DNA of 64,000 nt from JAJZVS01 sp963708095 (GCA_963708095.1 OY970182.1:2232001-2296000); one strand, 5' to 3'; counted from the first letter of the stretch, positions 33,637 to 42,140 are shown. Notes: a model not told the origin generated them from the sequence alone. Translations and numbers: made by a program.

Positions 33637-34109
33637 ACCGCCGCATCCTCCTCGCCCTGCTGCTCGCCGCCCCTATCGCCGCCTTCGCCCAATCCGACCC
33701 GAAAGGGCCGCAGCCGGAACTGGCCAGAGAGCACCTGACCATCGTCACCAAAGACGGCCAGCGCCATGCCTTCGACGTGGAAATGGCGCGCACGGAGCAG
33801 CAGCAGATCACCGGGCTGATGTACCGCACCAAGGTCGCCCCCGACGGCGGGATGCTGTTCGTCTGGCCCACGCCCATCGTCTCGCAGATGTGGATGAAGC
33901 ACACGCTGGTGCCGCTCGACATGGTGTTCATCAAGGCCGACGGCACGATCAATTCGATCGCCGAGAACACGGTGCCGCAAAGTCTGCGCATCATCGCCAG
34001 CCACGGGAAGGTCACCGCCACCTTGGAACTGGCGGGCGGGACCACCAGACGGCTCGGGATCACGGTGGGCGACAAGGTCGAGGGGCCGATGTTTCACCCG
34101 GCCGGGTGA
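33633..34109 (+). CDS. DUF192 family exported protein
   Basis: A 158-residue protein whose ATG overlaps the stop of the deacetylase gene. The signal peptide ends AAFAQ at residues 15-19. The DUF192 core includes EMARTEQQQITGLMYRTKV, GMLFVWP and MWMKHTLVPLDMVFIKADG. Function is unknown for the family; in some species it is linked to heat or envelope processes. It ends the prpB-deacetylase-DUF192 unit, before a terminator. Confidence 0.85.
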   Translation: MNRRILLALLLAAPIAAFAQSDPKGPQPELAREHLTIVTKDGQRHAFDVEMARTEQQQITGLMYRTKVAPDGGMLFVWPTPIVSQMWMKHTLVPLDMVFIKADGTINSIAENTVPQSLRIIASHGKVTATLELAGGTTRRLGITVGDKVEGPMFHPAG

Positions 34110-34120
34110 TGTGCTAGCGG

Positions 34121-34163
34121 AAAGCCGCCAAGGCTGGGCGTCTCCCTCAGCCTCGGCTTTTTC
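34121..34163 (+). terminator. Rho-independent terminator after the DUF192 gene
   Basis: AAAGCCG and AGGCTG at 34121-34136 pair with CAGCCT and CGGCTTT at 34148-34160, with a 3-base bulge, followed by a short T run. It separates the DUF192 gene from tRNA-Pro. Confidence 0.7.
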
Positions 34164-34168
34164 CCGTT

Positions 34169-34246
34169 CGGGGCGTGGCGCAGCTTGGTCAGCGCGCGTG
34201 TTTTGGGTACACGAGGCCGCCGGTTCAAATCCGGCCGCCCCGACCA
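34169..34246 (+). tRNA. tRNA-Pro (anticodon TGG)
   Basis: A complete cloverleaf: acceptor CGGGGCG/CGCCCCG, anticodon stem CGTGT/ACACG with loop TTTGGGT (anticodon TGG), T arm GCCGGTTCAAATCCGGC and encoded CCA at 34244-34246. It precedes the NDUFS4-like gene by 24 bases, and may share its transcript. Confidence 0.95.
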
Positions 34247-34270
34247 CAACGTAAGGACAGAACAATCCCC

Positions 34271-34576
34271 ATGCGCGCGCGCATCTACCAGCCGCCGAAA
34301 AACGCCATGCAATCCGGCCGCGCCGGCACACATCACTGGGTGCTGGAGTTCGAACCCGCCGCCCCGCGCCGGCCGGACCCCCTGATGGGCTGGATCGGCA
34401 GCACGGACACGCAAACGCAAGTCCGCCTCGGCTTCGCCACCAGCGCAGAAGCCGTGGCCTACGCCGAAAAACACGGCATCGCCTACGCACTCGAACGCCC
34501 CACCGAACACCGCCAACATCCCAAAGCCTACGCCGACAACTTCCGCTACGGCCGCCGCGAGATGTGGACGCACTGA
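34271..34576 (+). CDS. NADH dehydrogenase complex I NDUFS4-like subunit
   Basis: A 101-residue protein of the ETC complex I subunit family (mitochondrial NDUFS4 homologue), characteristic of alphaproteobacteria. It starts MRARIYQPPKNAMQSGRAG, followed by WVLEFEP, MGWIGSTDTQTQVRLGFAT and ends in NFRYGRREMWTH. It is an accessory subunit stabilising the NADH module. AAGGA precedes the ATG. It follows tRNA-Pro, as in several relatives. Confidence 0.88.
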   Translation: MRARIYQPPKNAMQSGRAGTHHWVLEFEPAAPRRPDPLMGWIGSTDTQTQVRLGFATSAEAVAYAEKHGIAYALERPTEHRQHPKAYADNFRYGRREMWTH

Positions 34577-34743
34577 GAGTTTGTGACGGAACGCCCGCGA
34601 GCAGCCGGCATCGCCCGGACGCCTGAGGCTTTTTGAGGGGCTTTCTTTCGCTAGGTCGGTTGCTTTTCACGCACTGAGAGGGAGCGGGCCCGGCACGCCG
34701 AAAGGCCGCCCACGAGGCGCGGCGCACCCGCGCGTCCTGGCCC

Positions 34744-34892
34744 CTGCTATGAAAACTCCCGCTCGGAGGGTCGGCTTGGTTCGACCCCACCTCTCGCGTT
34801 TGCGGGAGAGGTCGGTTCGCGAAGCGAACCGGGTGCCGCACGCCGCCCCCTCACCCGCCCCGCTGCGCCCGCCGACCTGCTATGAAAACTCC
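34744..34892. repeat. IS end repeated twice around an intergenic palindrome copy
   Basis: CTGCTATGAAAACTCC occurs at 34744-34759 and at 34877-34892, 133 bases apart. Between them lies a copy of the palindromic family (34785-34870, including TGCGGGAGAGGTCGGTTCGC). The second copy is the right end of the IS110-type element; the first may mark an earlier insertion. Confidence 0.55.
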
Positions 34893-36119
34893 TGCCCTGA
34901 GGGCCTTGGGCGCTAGGCGGCCATTGTGGCGACCTGCTGTTTGGGGACGATGGCGTAGCCGAGCGGGTTGAGCTTGCGGGCGTATCGCTTGAGGGTCTGC
35001 TGTTCGGTGCGGCGGTCGAGGTAGCTCTCGCCGAGATCGCGGTAGAGACACCCCTCGGCCAGCATGTGCCAGATGCAGACCAGCAGCTTGTGGCCGATTG
35101 CGAGCACGGCCTTGCCGGCGCGCCGATGCGGCTTTTGAGGCTGTGGTATTTGGCCTTCAGGTAGCTGCCTTTCCGGTGCGCGGCACTGACGGCGGCGTTG
35201 CACAGGGCGGTGGTGGCGTGGCGGTTGGCGGTGCGGGCCGCGGTGGCCTTCTGCTTGCCTGCACTTTGGTTGTTGGCCGGGCACACGCCGGCCCAGGCGG
35301 CGAGATGGCCGGCGGTGGGGAAGACCGACATATCGACGCCGATCTCGGCCAGGATGGTGGCCGCGCCACCCCACTCGATCCCGGGAATGCTCATCAGCAG
35401 GGCCATCTGGGCGCGATAGGGGTCCCGCCGCGTCTCGATCTGTTCGTCGAGCTGTGCGATCTGCTGTTCGGTGGCCTCGATCCGGTGCAGTTGCATCTGC
35501 AACACGAAGCGCTGGTGTTCGGCCAGGTGCCCCTCCAAGGCCGTGGTCAGGGGGGCGATCTTTTTGCGCGCGTGCCCCGGTACCGCCTTGATATGGCCCG
35601 CATTGGCGACGATCGGGGTCAGCCCGCCGGCGGCCTCCAGCGCGGCATACACCGGCATCCAGTAGACGCCGGTGGCCTCCATGCCGACAGGGGTGACGGC
35701 GGAGCCGCGCAGCCAGCTCACCAACCCCACCAGGCCGGCCGCCGTCGCGGCGAAGGACTGCACCGCCTTGCTCACGGGCGCGCCGGCACTCGATGTCAAC
35801 ACGCAGGCCACGATCACCGAGCGGTGAACATCCAGGCCCGCACTCCGTTCCCTCAAAACGTCCATCGCTCTCCTCCGGTTCGGGGACGAGCGGCGGCGTG
35901 CGCTGTCATCGGGGGACGAAGAACCTGCTATCCGTGCTCGCCGCAAACCGCCAAATCGGCGCAGTTCACGCCCGCCACATGCGATGATACCTTGCGACAG
36001 CGCGGGCCAATCTCTCCACGGGCTGCGATACACCACAGGGAGGGGCGGCCTCAGGGCAGCCGCCCGGCACCGAGCTTCGCACAGACGCCGCGGTCCGCGC
36101 ACTCCCGACGTTTTCATCC
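34879..36119 (-). mobile_element. IS110-type insertion sequence, internally deleted
   Basis: The element's ends are suggested by inverted ATGAAAAC at 34882-34889 and GTTTTCAT at 36110-36117. It carries one transposase gene, broken, and is flanked on both sides by copies of the palindromic intergenic family. IS110/IS1111-type elements are known to target such palindromes. It lies downstream of the OmpR-type regulator. Borders are approximate, as no target duplication is expected for this family. Confidence 0.7.
34913..35865 (-). pseudogene. IS110-family transposase, deleted and frameshifted
   Basis: It starts at ATG 35865 behind GGAGGAG. GLDVHRSVIVACVLT is the start of the DEDD domain, and VGMEATGVYWMPVYAAL follows. 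At HIKAVPGHARKKIAPLTTAL about 85 residues, including the third and fourth acidic positions, are missing in frame. The transposase_20 part (LMSIPGIEWGGAATILAEIG, then HLAAWAGVCPANNQSAGKQK) is intact until near 35115, where the frame shifts; the true end (AVLAIGHKLLVCIWHMLAEG, ending PKQQVATMAA) lies in another frame. The enzyme must be inactive. Confidence 0.82.
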
Positions 36120-36132
36120 CCGGTGGCGCATC

Positions 36133-36208
36133 AGCGGCCCGATGCAGGGCATCTCTCCAGCTTGCGGGAGAGCGGCCCGATGCAGGGCATCTCTCCAGCT
36201 TGCGGGAG
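36133..36208. repeat. 38-bp perfect tandem repeat
   Basis: Two identical 38-base units, 36133-36170 and 36171-36208, each containing CATCTCTCCAGCTTGCGGGAG, which belongs to the palindromic intergenic family. The next bases (GAGGTGAACGACCGGAG) also resemble family ends. The repeat lies between the IS element and the OmpR-type regulator stop. Confidence 0.8.
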
Positions 36209-36244
36209 AGGTGAACGACCGGAGCTTCGCCCGATCGCCCTGGA

Positions 36245-36964
36245 TCAGCCCCGTTCGACGGTCGCCGCCAGGACGTATCCCCCGCCGCGCACGGTCTTGA
36301 TGAGCTGGGCGTTGTGCCCGCCGTCTTCCAATTTGCGCCGCAGCCGGCTCACCGCCACGTCGATCGCGCGGTCGAACGGCCCTGCCTGGCGCCCGCGCAG
36401 CAGGTCGAGCAGCATGTCGCGAGTCAGCACCCAATTCGCCCGTTCCGCCAGCGCCAGCAGCAGGTCGTATTCCCCCCCGGTCAGGGCGACTTCCGCCCCT
36501 TCGGGGTTGAGCAGCCGCCGCCGCGCCGGTTCCAGGGTCCAGCCGGCAAAGCGCAGGCTGCGGCTTGCCGCCTCGGCGCGCGGCCCGGCGGCGTCGCCGG
36601 CGCGGCGTAGCACGGCGCGGATGCGGGCCAGCAGTTCGCGCGGATTGAACGGCTTGGCGACATAGTCGTCGGCCCCGAGTTCGAGGCCGATGATGCGGTC
36701 GGTTTCCTCCCCCATCGCGGTCAGCATCACGATCGGCACGTTCGACTGGGTGCGCAGGAAGCGCGCAAGGTCGAGGCCGCTTTCCCCCGGCAGCATCAGG
36801 TCCAGCACGACCAGGTGATAGTGTCCGTTCGGCCAGGCACGGCGGGCCTCGCGCGCGTCGCGCACGGCGGTGACGCGCACCTGGTGGCGTTCCAGGAAGC
36901 GGGCGAGCAAGTCGCGGATTTCCCGGTCGTCGTCCACGACCAGGATATGCGGAACGGTCTCCAT
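36245..36964 (-). CDS. OmpR/PhoB-family response regulator
   Basis: A 239-residue regulator from ATG 36964 (METVPHILVV). The receiver has the acidic pocket DDD, phospho-acceptor Asp55 in VVLDLMLPGESG, and Lys104 in YVAKPFNPRE. The C-terminal winged helix contains EYDLLLALAERANWVLTRD, then DRAIDVAVSRLRRKLEDGG and IKTVRGGGYVLA. No histidine kinase adjoins it; the sequence downstream is repeats and an IS. The exported PepSY-like gene upstream is divergent and a likely target. Confidence 0.92.
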   Translation of the reverse strand: METVPHILVVDDDREIRDLLARFLERHQVRVTAVRDAREARRAWPNGHYHLVVLDLMLPGESGLDLARFLRTQSNVPIVMLTAMGEETDRIIGLELGADDYVAKPFNPRELLARIRAVLRRAGDAAGPRAEAASRSLRFAGWTLEPARRRLLNPEGAEVALTGGEYDLLLALAERANWVLTRDMLLDLLRGRQAGPFDRAIDVAVSRLRRKLEDGGHNAQLIKTVRGGGYVLAATVERG

Positions 36965-37111
36965 CCCGTGATGATAGGCGAACCGCAGGCCGTTCGGCAG
37001 TGCGTGTTGCATTCGGTTTCACTTCGTCGCCTGTCCGAGCGGCAGACGCAGGTTCTTCCCCCTATGTCCCGACCTGCCGCACCGGAACCGCGGCAAAAAC
37101 GGAGAGACATC

Positions 37112-37555
37112 ATGCGGAGAATGACAGTCCTGGCGGCGGCCGCCGCCCTCGCGATCGCCGGCGGCTCGGCCGGTGGAGCGCTGGTGGCCCACGCGGCCCC
37201 CCCCCCGTCGCCGTCCGGCCTCGCGGGCGGTCCGCCGCCGCAGGGGCCGCACGGCGCCCCGGGCTGGAAGCACTGGATGCACCGGCCGGGGGCCTGGCAT
37301 CATCATCGGCGGCTGATCGCGCCGGGCACGTTCGCCCTGCTGTTCCACCCGGCCAACCGCCAGATCACGACCGCCGACGCGCAGGCGATCGCGACCGGGT
37401 TCCTGCGCTGGAACGGCAACCACACCTGGAAGGTGGTGGACGTGAAGCAGATGTCGGACGGTCAGATCGGCTTTTCCTATGCCACTTCCGACAACAGCGT
37501 GATCGCGAGCTTCACCATCGACAGCCGGACCGGGCGCATCCGCCGGGTCGGCTGA
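37112..37555 (+). CDS. Exported small PepSY-like protein
   Basis: A 147-residue protein with a signal peptide (residues 1-28, ending AHA). A Pro/Gly/His-rich linker follows (residues 29-70, including WHHHRR), then a beta-rich domain from GTFALLFHPANRQITTADAQ to TSDNSVIASFTIDSRTGRI, which recalls a PepSY-like periplasmic fold. GGAGAG precedes the ATG. It is divergent from the OmpR-type gene, as seen in envelope-stress or metal-response pairs. The His-rich linker might bind metal; this is inferred. Confidence 0.6.
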   Translation: MRRMTVLAAAAALAIAGGSAGGALVAHAAPPPSPSGLAGGPPPQGPHGAPGWKHWMHRPGAWHHHRRLIAPGTFALLFHPANRQITTADAQAIATGFLRWNGNHTWKVVDVKQMSDGQIGFSYATSDNSVIASFTIDSRTGRIRRVG

Positions 37556-37721
37556 CGCGGACGCGGGCCGGAGCCGGGTGCTTGCCACCCGGCTCCGGCG
37601 GACGGCGGCCCACGCGCCTCGCACCATGCGCGATTGCGGACCGCGCGGCAGGCGCAGGGACCGTGCCCTGGGCGCGGAGGGGGGTGCCAAGCCGGTGGGC
37701 GCGGTGCTTCACTCGCCGCGC

Positions 37722-38375
37722 ATGGAATTCCCCCACCCGCCCTTGCCCGCGCGCGCCGCGCTCGACCGCCTGATCGCCCTCGATCCGGGCCTGGCGGCGA
37801 TCGAGATGCGAGCCGGACCGCTCCCGTGGCGGGTGCGCCCGGCGGGGTTTCCCGGCTTGCTCGCCGCCATCGTCGGCCAGCAGATCAGCAATCAGGCAGC
37901 CGGGGCCGTCTGGCGGCGGCTGCGCGCCCTGCCCGGCGCCGATACCCCCGAAGGGGTGCTGGCGCTGTCGGACGACGCGCTGCGCGGAGCCGGCCTGTCG
38001 CGGCCGAAGGTGGCGCACGCCCGCGCCCTCGCGATCGCGTTCGCCGAGGGCATTCTTGATCCGGCGCAACTCGTGGAGATGGACGATGAAGCGGCGATCG
38101 CAACGATCGCCACCGTGCGCGGCCTGGGCCGTTGGACGGCCGAGATCTACTTGCTGTTCGCGCTCGGGCGGGAGGACGTGTTCCCCGCCGGGGATCTGGC
38201 GCTGGCCGCCGCCATGGCCCACCTCCGCGGCCTGCCCGCGCGTCCGGGACCTGTCGCGCTGCGTGCGCTCGCCGACGCATGGCGCCCGTCGCGCGCCCTG
38301 GCAGCGCGACTGCTGTGGCATCACTGGCGCCATGTCACCGGCCGGCCGGCCATGGACGAGATGCCGCCGGGGTGA
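37722..38375 (+). CDS. DNA-3-methyladenine glycosylase II (AlkA-like)
   Basis: A 217-residue HhH-GPD glycosylase removing alkylated bases. The helix-hairpin-helix is at residues 129-140 (TVRGLGRWTAEI) and the catalytic Asp158 in VFPAGDLALAAAM. The N-terminal part contains LLAAIVGQQISNQAAGAVW. There is no Cys cluster, so it is the AlkA rather than the EndoIII type. The start at 37722 (MEFPHPPLP) is preferred over a longer frame. It stands alone, with apt convergent. Confidence 0.88.
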   Translation: MEFPHPPLPARAALDRLIALDPGLAAIEMRAGPLPWRVRPAGFPGLLAAIVGQQISNQAAGAVWRRLRALPGADTPEGVLALSDDALRGAGLSRPKVAHARALAIAFAEGILDPAQLVEMDDEAAIATIATVRGLGRWTAEIYLLFALGREDVFPAGDLALAAAMAHLRGLPARPGPVALRALADAWRPSRALAARLLWHHWRHVTGRPAMDEMPPG

Positions 38376-38584
38376 GCGCGCGGACAGCGGGCGATCGCCG
38401 GTCACCTTCCTCCCGCATCGCGAGCGCGGCGGGCTCGAGCGCATCGTGCCGAACCCGTCCGGCGGCCGTGGGTTCTCCATTCTGAACTGGCCGGCCTGAG
38501 CTGGCCGGGCGCGCGCGGCGGCTCGAAATCCTGGCCGGCCCGGAAGCGGCGCTGAAGCTGCCGGGCGGCCGAGCCCCGCCGCGG

Positions 38585-39100
38585 TCAGGCGTCGTACGCG
38601 ACCAGCGCCTCGCACGGCACATCAAGCCGGCCGCGCCCATTGAGGAACGTGAGCTCGATCAACGCCGCCGTCGCCGGCACCACCGCCCCTACCGAACGGA
38701 GCAGCGCAATCCCCGCCGCCATGGTGCCGCCGGTGGCCAGCAGATCATCGACCACCACCACCCGCTGGCCTGGCGCAACCGCATCGGCCTGCAGCTCGAT
38801 CCGGTCGGTGCCGTATTCCAACGCGTAATCGAGGCCGCGCGTCGCTCCCGGCAGCTTGCCGCGCTTGCGCAACATGACGAAACCGCACCCAAGCTTCAGC
38901 GCCAACGGCGCAGCGATCAAAAATCCCCGGCTCTCGATCCCGGCCAGCAGATCAGGCTGGTACGTGCGCACCGCCCGCGCCATGCGCCCCATCGCCACCT
39001 GCCAAGCATCGGCGTCGCGCAGCAAAGTGGAGATGTCGTAGAACAGAATGCCGGGCTTCGGAAAATCCGGAATGCCGCGGATGTGGTCCTTGAGATCCAT
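38585..39100 (-). CDS. apt: Adenine phosphoribosyltransferase
   Basis: A 171-residue purine-salvage enzyme forming AMP from adenine and PRPP. I start at MDLKDHIRGIPDFPKPGILF (39100). The PRPP loop is VVVVDDLLATGGT (residues ~118-130) and the flexible-loop region LRKRGKLPGATRGLDYALEYG is present. Length is standard. A long perfect palindrome lies just upstream at 39129-39214, between this gene and rarA. Confidence 0.95.
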   Translation of the reverse strand: MDLKDHIRGIPDFPKPGILFYDISTLLRDADAWQVAMGRMARAVRTYQPDLLAGIESRGFLIAAPLALKLGCGFVMLRKRGKLPGATRGLDYALEYGTDRIELQADAVAPGQRVVVVDDLLATGGTMAAGIALLRSVGAVVPATAALIELTFLNGRGRLDVPCEALVAYDA

Positions 39101-39128
39101 GCGCCGGGAGCCTTTCGTGCGATACGAT

Positions 39129-39214
39129 CGGCGTGCTGCCGGGCGGTTTCGCAAGCAAGGCCAGGGGGGCTTTGCCCCCTGGCCTTGCTTGCGAAACCGC
39201 CCGGCAGCACGCCG
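39129..39214. repeat. 40-bp perfect palindrome with 6-base loop
   Basis: Bases 39129-39168 pair without mismatch with 39175-39214, with GCTTTG-like loop at 39169-39174. The stem contains the core AAGGCCAGGGGG. The same core occurs in imperfect form at 62387-62420. It lies in the promoter region shared by apt (leftward) and rarA (rightward), where such a strong hairpin is unexpected. Confidence 0.9.
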
Positions 39215-39322
39215 GTTGATATAATGCCCCGTGCCGGGGCGTCGCAACGCTTGCATCGGGGCCTGCGGGCGAACAGCTTGGGGCTGTCATGTTCTTTGCC
39301 CGCCCGATGCGGTCTGCCGCCC

Positions 39323-40651
39323 ATGCCTAGTGCGCCGGACGATCTGTTCGGCCCGCCTGCGGAGCAGGGGGGTGCGCCGGCGCCGGCTGCCCGACCGCTG
39401 GCCGACCGGTTGCGGCCGCGCGCGCTCGACCAGGTGGTGGGCCAGGACCATCTGGTCGGGATCGAGGGCAGCCTGACCCGCATGTTGGCGCGCGGGTCGC
39501 TGGCGTCGCTGATTTTGTGGGGGCCGCCGGGCACCGGCAAGACGACGATCGCCCGACTGCTGGCGGCGCGCGCGGGGCTGGCGTTCGTGCAGCTCTCGGC
39601 CGTGTTCTCCGGCGTTGCCGACCTCAAGCGCGCGTTCGAGGAGGCGGGGCGGCGCCGGCGCACCGGCCAGGGCACATTGCTGTTCGTCGACGAGATCCAT
39701 CGCTTCAACCGCGCCCAGCAGGACGGATTCCTGCCCGTGGTGGAGGACGGCACCGTCACCCTGATCGGCGCCACCACGGAAAATCCGTCCTTTGCGCTGA
39801 ACGGCGCACTGCTCTCGCGCTGCCAGGTGCTGGTGCTGCGCCGGCTGGACGATGCGGCGCTGGAGTTGCTGCTGGAGCGCGCCGAGGCCGAGCTGGGCCA
39901 CACCTTGGCGCTCGATCCGGACGGCCGGGCCAGCCTGCGCGCGATGGCCGACGGCGACGGGCGCTACCTGCTCAACATGGCCGAGCAGATCGCGGCGCTG
40001 CCGGCGGAGACCCCGCCGCTCGATCCTGCCGCGCTTGCCGACCTGCTCGCCCGCCGTGCCGCGCTGTACGACAAGGACCGGGAGGAGCACTACAACCTGA
40101 TCTCCGCGTTGCACAAATCGCTGCGCGGCTCCGACCCCGATGCGGCGTTGTACTGGTTCGCCCGCATGCTGACGGGCGGGGAGGACCCACGCTACATCGC
40201 CCGTCGCCTGACCCGTTTCGCCGCCGAGGATATCGGCATGGCCGATCCCGCCGCGCTCGGCCAGACGCTGGCGGCGTGGGAGACCTACGAGCGGCTGGGC
40301 AGTCCGGAGGGTGAGCTCGCGCTCGCCCAGGCGATCGTCTATCTCGGTACAGCACCGAAATCGAACGCGGTATACACAGCGCTCAGCGCGGCGCGGCAGG
40401 CGGCAAAGGCGACCGGCAGCCTGATGCCACCGGCGCATATCCTGAACGCCCCGACCAAGCTGATGCAGGAGCTCGGCTACGGCGCCGGCTACGCCTACGA
40501 CCACGAGACCGAGGACGCGTTCTCCGGCCAGAACTACTTCCCCGACGGAATGGAACGGGAGACCTTCTACCGACCGCGCGACCGCGGGTTCGAACGCGAG
40601 ATCGCCAAGCGCCTCGCATTCTGGGCCAAGCTGCGGGCGGAGCGCGGCTAG
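39323..40651 (+). CDS. rarA: Replication-associated recombination protein A (RarA/MgsA)
   Basis: A 442-residue AAA+ ATPase acting at stalled forks. Residues 1-35 are a Pro/Ala-rich leader. LRPRALDQVVGQDHLVG is followed by Walker A GPPGTGKTTIA, Walker B LLFVDEIHRFNRAQQ and sensor 1 LIGATTENPSF. The C-terminal tetramerisation part includes DPRYIARRLTRFAAEDIGMA and VKSNAVY-like APKSNAVY. I start at MPSAPDDLFG (39323); ATG 39308 is also in frame. It is divergent from apt. Confidence 0.94.
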   Translation: MPSAPDDLFGPPAEQGGAPAPAARPLADRLRPRALDQVVGQDHLVGIEGSLTRMLARGSLASLILWGPPGTGKTTIARLLAARAGLAFVQLSAVFSGVADLKRAFEEAGRRRRTGQGTLLFVDEIHRFNRAQQDGFLPVVEDGTVTLIGATTENPSFALNGALLSRCQVLVLRRLDDAALELLLERAEAELGHTLALDPDGRASLRAMADGDGRYLLNMAEQIAALPAETPPLDPAALADLLARRAALYDKDREEHYNLISALHKSLRGSDPDAALYWFARMLTGGEDPRYIARRLTRFAAEDIGMADPAALGQTLAAWETYERLGSPEGELALAQAIVYLGTAPKSNAVYTALSAARQAAKATGSLMPPAHILNAPTKLMQELGYGAGYAYDHETEDAFSGQNYFPDGMERETFYRPRDRGFEREIAKRLAFWAKLRAERG

Positions 40652-40811
40652 GCGACCCGGATCCGATGTTTCGGATCCGCGCGCTGCTCGCGATCGCGCA
40701 AGCCGACGATCCTGCACAGCGCAGGTCTGGTCCGGCTTGCGACCCCGGCATGGGGCCGGCTTGCCCTCCGGTGCATCCGCTTGCAGGGTGCGCCCCGACC
40801 CTGGAGGGACC

Positions 40812-41330
40812 ATGGAACGACCAACCTGGCAGGCGGATGTCTTCGCCGCGCTGCAAGCTGCCCGTATCACCCAACTCGCCTACGTGCCCGACGCCGGCCA
40901 CGCGCATCTGATCGAGGCGGCGCACGCCGACCCCGGGATGCAGGCCATCGTCCTGACCACCGAAGAGGAGGGCATCGCGCTCGCCGCCGGCGCCTGGCTC
41001 GGCGGGGAGCGCGCCTGTCTGCTCATGCAGTCCTCCGGCGTCGGCAACTGCATCAACATGCTGTCCCTGCCGGTGAACTGCCGGATGCCGTTCCTGACCC
41101 TCGTGACCATGCGGGGCGAGTGGGGCGAGTTCAACCCGTGGCAGGTGCCGATGGGCGCCGCCACGCCCACCGTTCTGACCGCCGCCGGCGTGCACGTGCG
41201 CCGCGCCGACCATCCGGGGGAAGCCGCCGAGACGGTGGCCGCGGCCGCGTCGTTCGCGTTCAATTCGGCGGTGCCGGTAGCCGTGCTGTTCTCCCAACGC
41301 CTGATCGGCAGCAAGGTGTTCGTGAAATGA
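40812..41330 (+). CDS. TPP-dependent decarboxylase, alpha subunit (sulfo/phosphonopyruvate-type)
   Basis: A 172-residue protein matching the N-terminal (Pyr) half of TPP decarboxylases of the ComD/phosphonopyruvate type. TTEEEGIALAAGAWLGGERA carries the Glu that activates the thiamine ring. QSSGVGNCINML is the family loop. GGAGGG precedes the ATG by 4 bases. It is coupled to the beta subunit by an ATGA overlap. Candidate substrates are sulfopyruvate or phosphonopyruvate. Confidence 0.85.
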   Translation: MERPTWQADVFAALQAARITQLAYVPDAGHAHLIEAAHADPGMQAIVLTTEEEGIALAAGAWLGGERACLLMQSSGVGNCINMLSLPVNCRMPFLTLVTMRGEWGEFNPWQVPMGAATPTVLTAAGVHVRRADHPGEAAETVAAAASFAFNSAVPVAVLFSQRLIGSKVFVK

Positions 41331-41923
41331 CTCCCGACCGCATGCACAACGAAGGCACGCTCGACCGCCGCGCCGTGGTGGCGGAGCTGGTGAAGGACCC
41401 GGGCGAACTGCTGGTCGTGAGCGGGCTCGGCTCGGCCACCTACGACCTCGGCGCCGCCGGCGACCGGGCACTCAATTTCTATCTCTGGGGGGCCATGGGC
41501 GGCGCGGCGATGATCGGCCTCGGGCTCGCGCTGGCACAGCCGCGCCGACACGTGCTGGTGCTGACCGGGGACGGGGAGATGCTGATGGGCATCGGCGCGC
41601 TTGCCTCCATCGCCGCGGCAAAGCCCCGCAACCTGGCGATCGCCGTGCTGGACAACGCCCGCTTCGGGGAGACGGGGGCGCAGCGCAGCCACACCGGCCA
41701 CGCAACGGACCTCGCCGCCGTCGCTTCCGCCTGCGGCTGGACCGAAATCGCCACCGCCCGCGATAGGGACGAGGTCGCCGCCCTGAAGCCTCGGTTGCGT
41801 AGCGAACCGCTGTTCGCAGTGCTGAAGATCGCGCCCGCCGAGGTGCCGCGCCACCTGCCGCCGCGCGATGGCGCCTATCTTGCGGACCGCTTCCGCCGCG
41901 CGCTCGGCGTGGCGGAGGGCTAA
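41327..41923 (+). CDS. TPP-dependent decarboxylase, beta subunit
   Basis: A 198-residue protein matching the TPP-diphosphate-binding half. The GDG motif is TGDGEMLMGIGALASIAAAK, with the Asn of VLDN about 27 residues on, as needed for Mg-TPP. GETGAQRSHTGHATDLAAVA follows. Together with the alpha subunit it should form an alpha/beta active site as in ComDE. phnF and phnM lie 1.5 kb downstream on the same strand. Confidence 0.87.
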   Translation: MTPDRMHNEGTLDRRAVVAELVKDPGELLVVSGLGSATYDLGAAGDRALNFYLWGAMGGAAMIGLGLALAQPRRHVLVLTGDGEMLMGIGALASIAAAKPRNLAIAVLDNARFGETGAQRSHTGHATDLAAVASACGWTEIATARDRDEVAALKPRLRSEPLFAVLKIAPAEVPRHLPPRDGAYLADRFRRALGVAEG

Positions 41924-41925
41924 GC

Positions 41926-42140
41926 CCCGCTCTTCTCCCTCCCCCGTTGCGGGAGAGACGCCCCACATCGGGCGGCCGATGCGCCACCGGGGATGAAAAA
42001 GGCGGGGGGGCCGCCGTTCTCCCTATCCCTCCGCGCTTGCGGGGAAGAGGGGGTAAGGGGGGCCAATTCGCCCCCCGATCCGCATCTCGTGCCGCCCCCC
42101 CCGCCTCACCCCGCCCCTTCCCCCACAAGGGAGAGGGAGA
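41926..42140. repeat. GC-rich intergenic repeat region (palindromic family; IS-end-like match)
   Basis: Between the decarboxylase pair and the MaoC gene, several CCCTCCCCC...GGGAGAG elements form inverted pairs. Bases 41978-41999 match exactly the minus strand at 36111-36132, which is the left boundary of the IS110-type element, over 22 bases. So either an IS end or a shared target lies here. No gene is seen. Confidence 0.6.

Noticed and set aside
36815..37111. Long upstream extension of the PepSY-like gene
   Set aside because: It is antisense to the response regulator and lacks a signal at the right place. The ATG at 37112 has a GGAGAG site.
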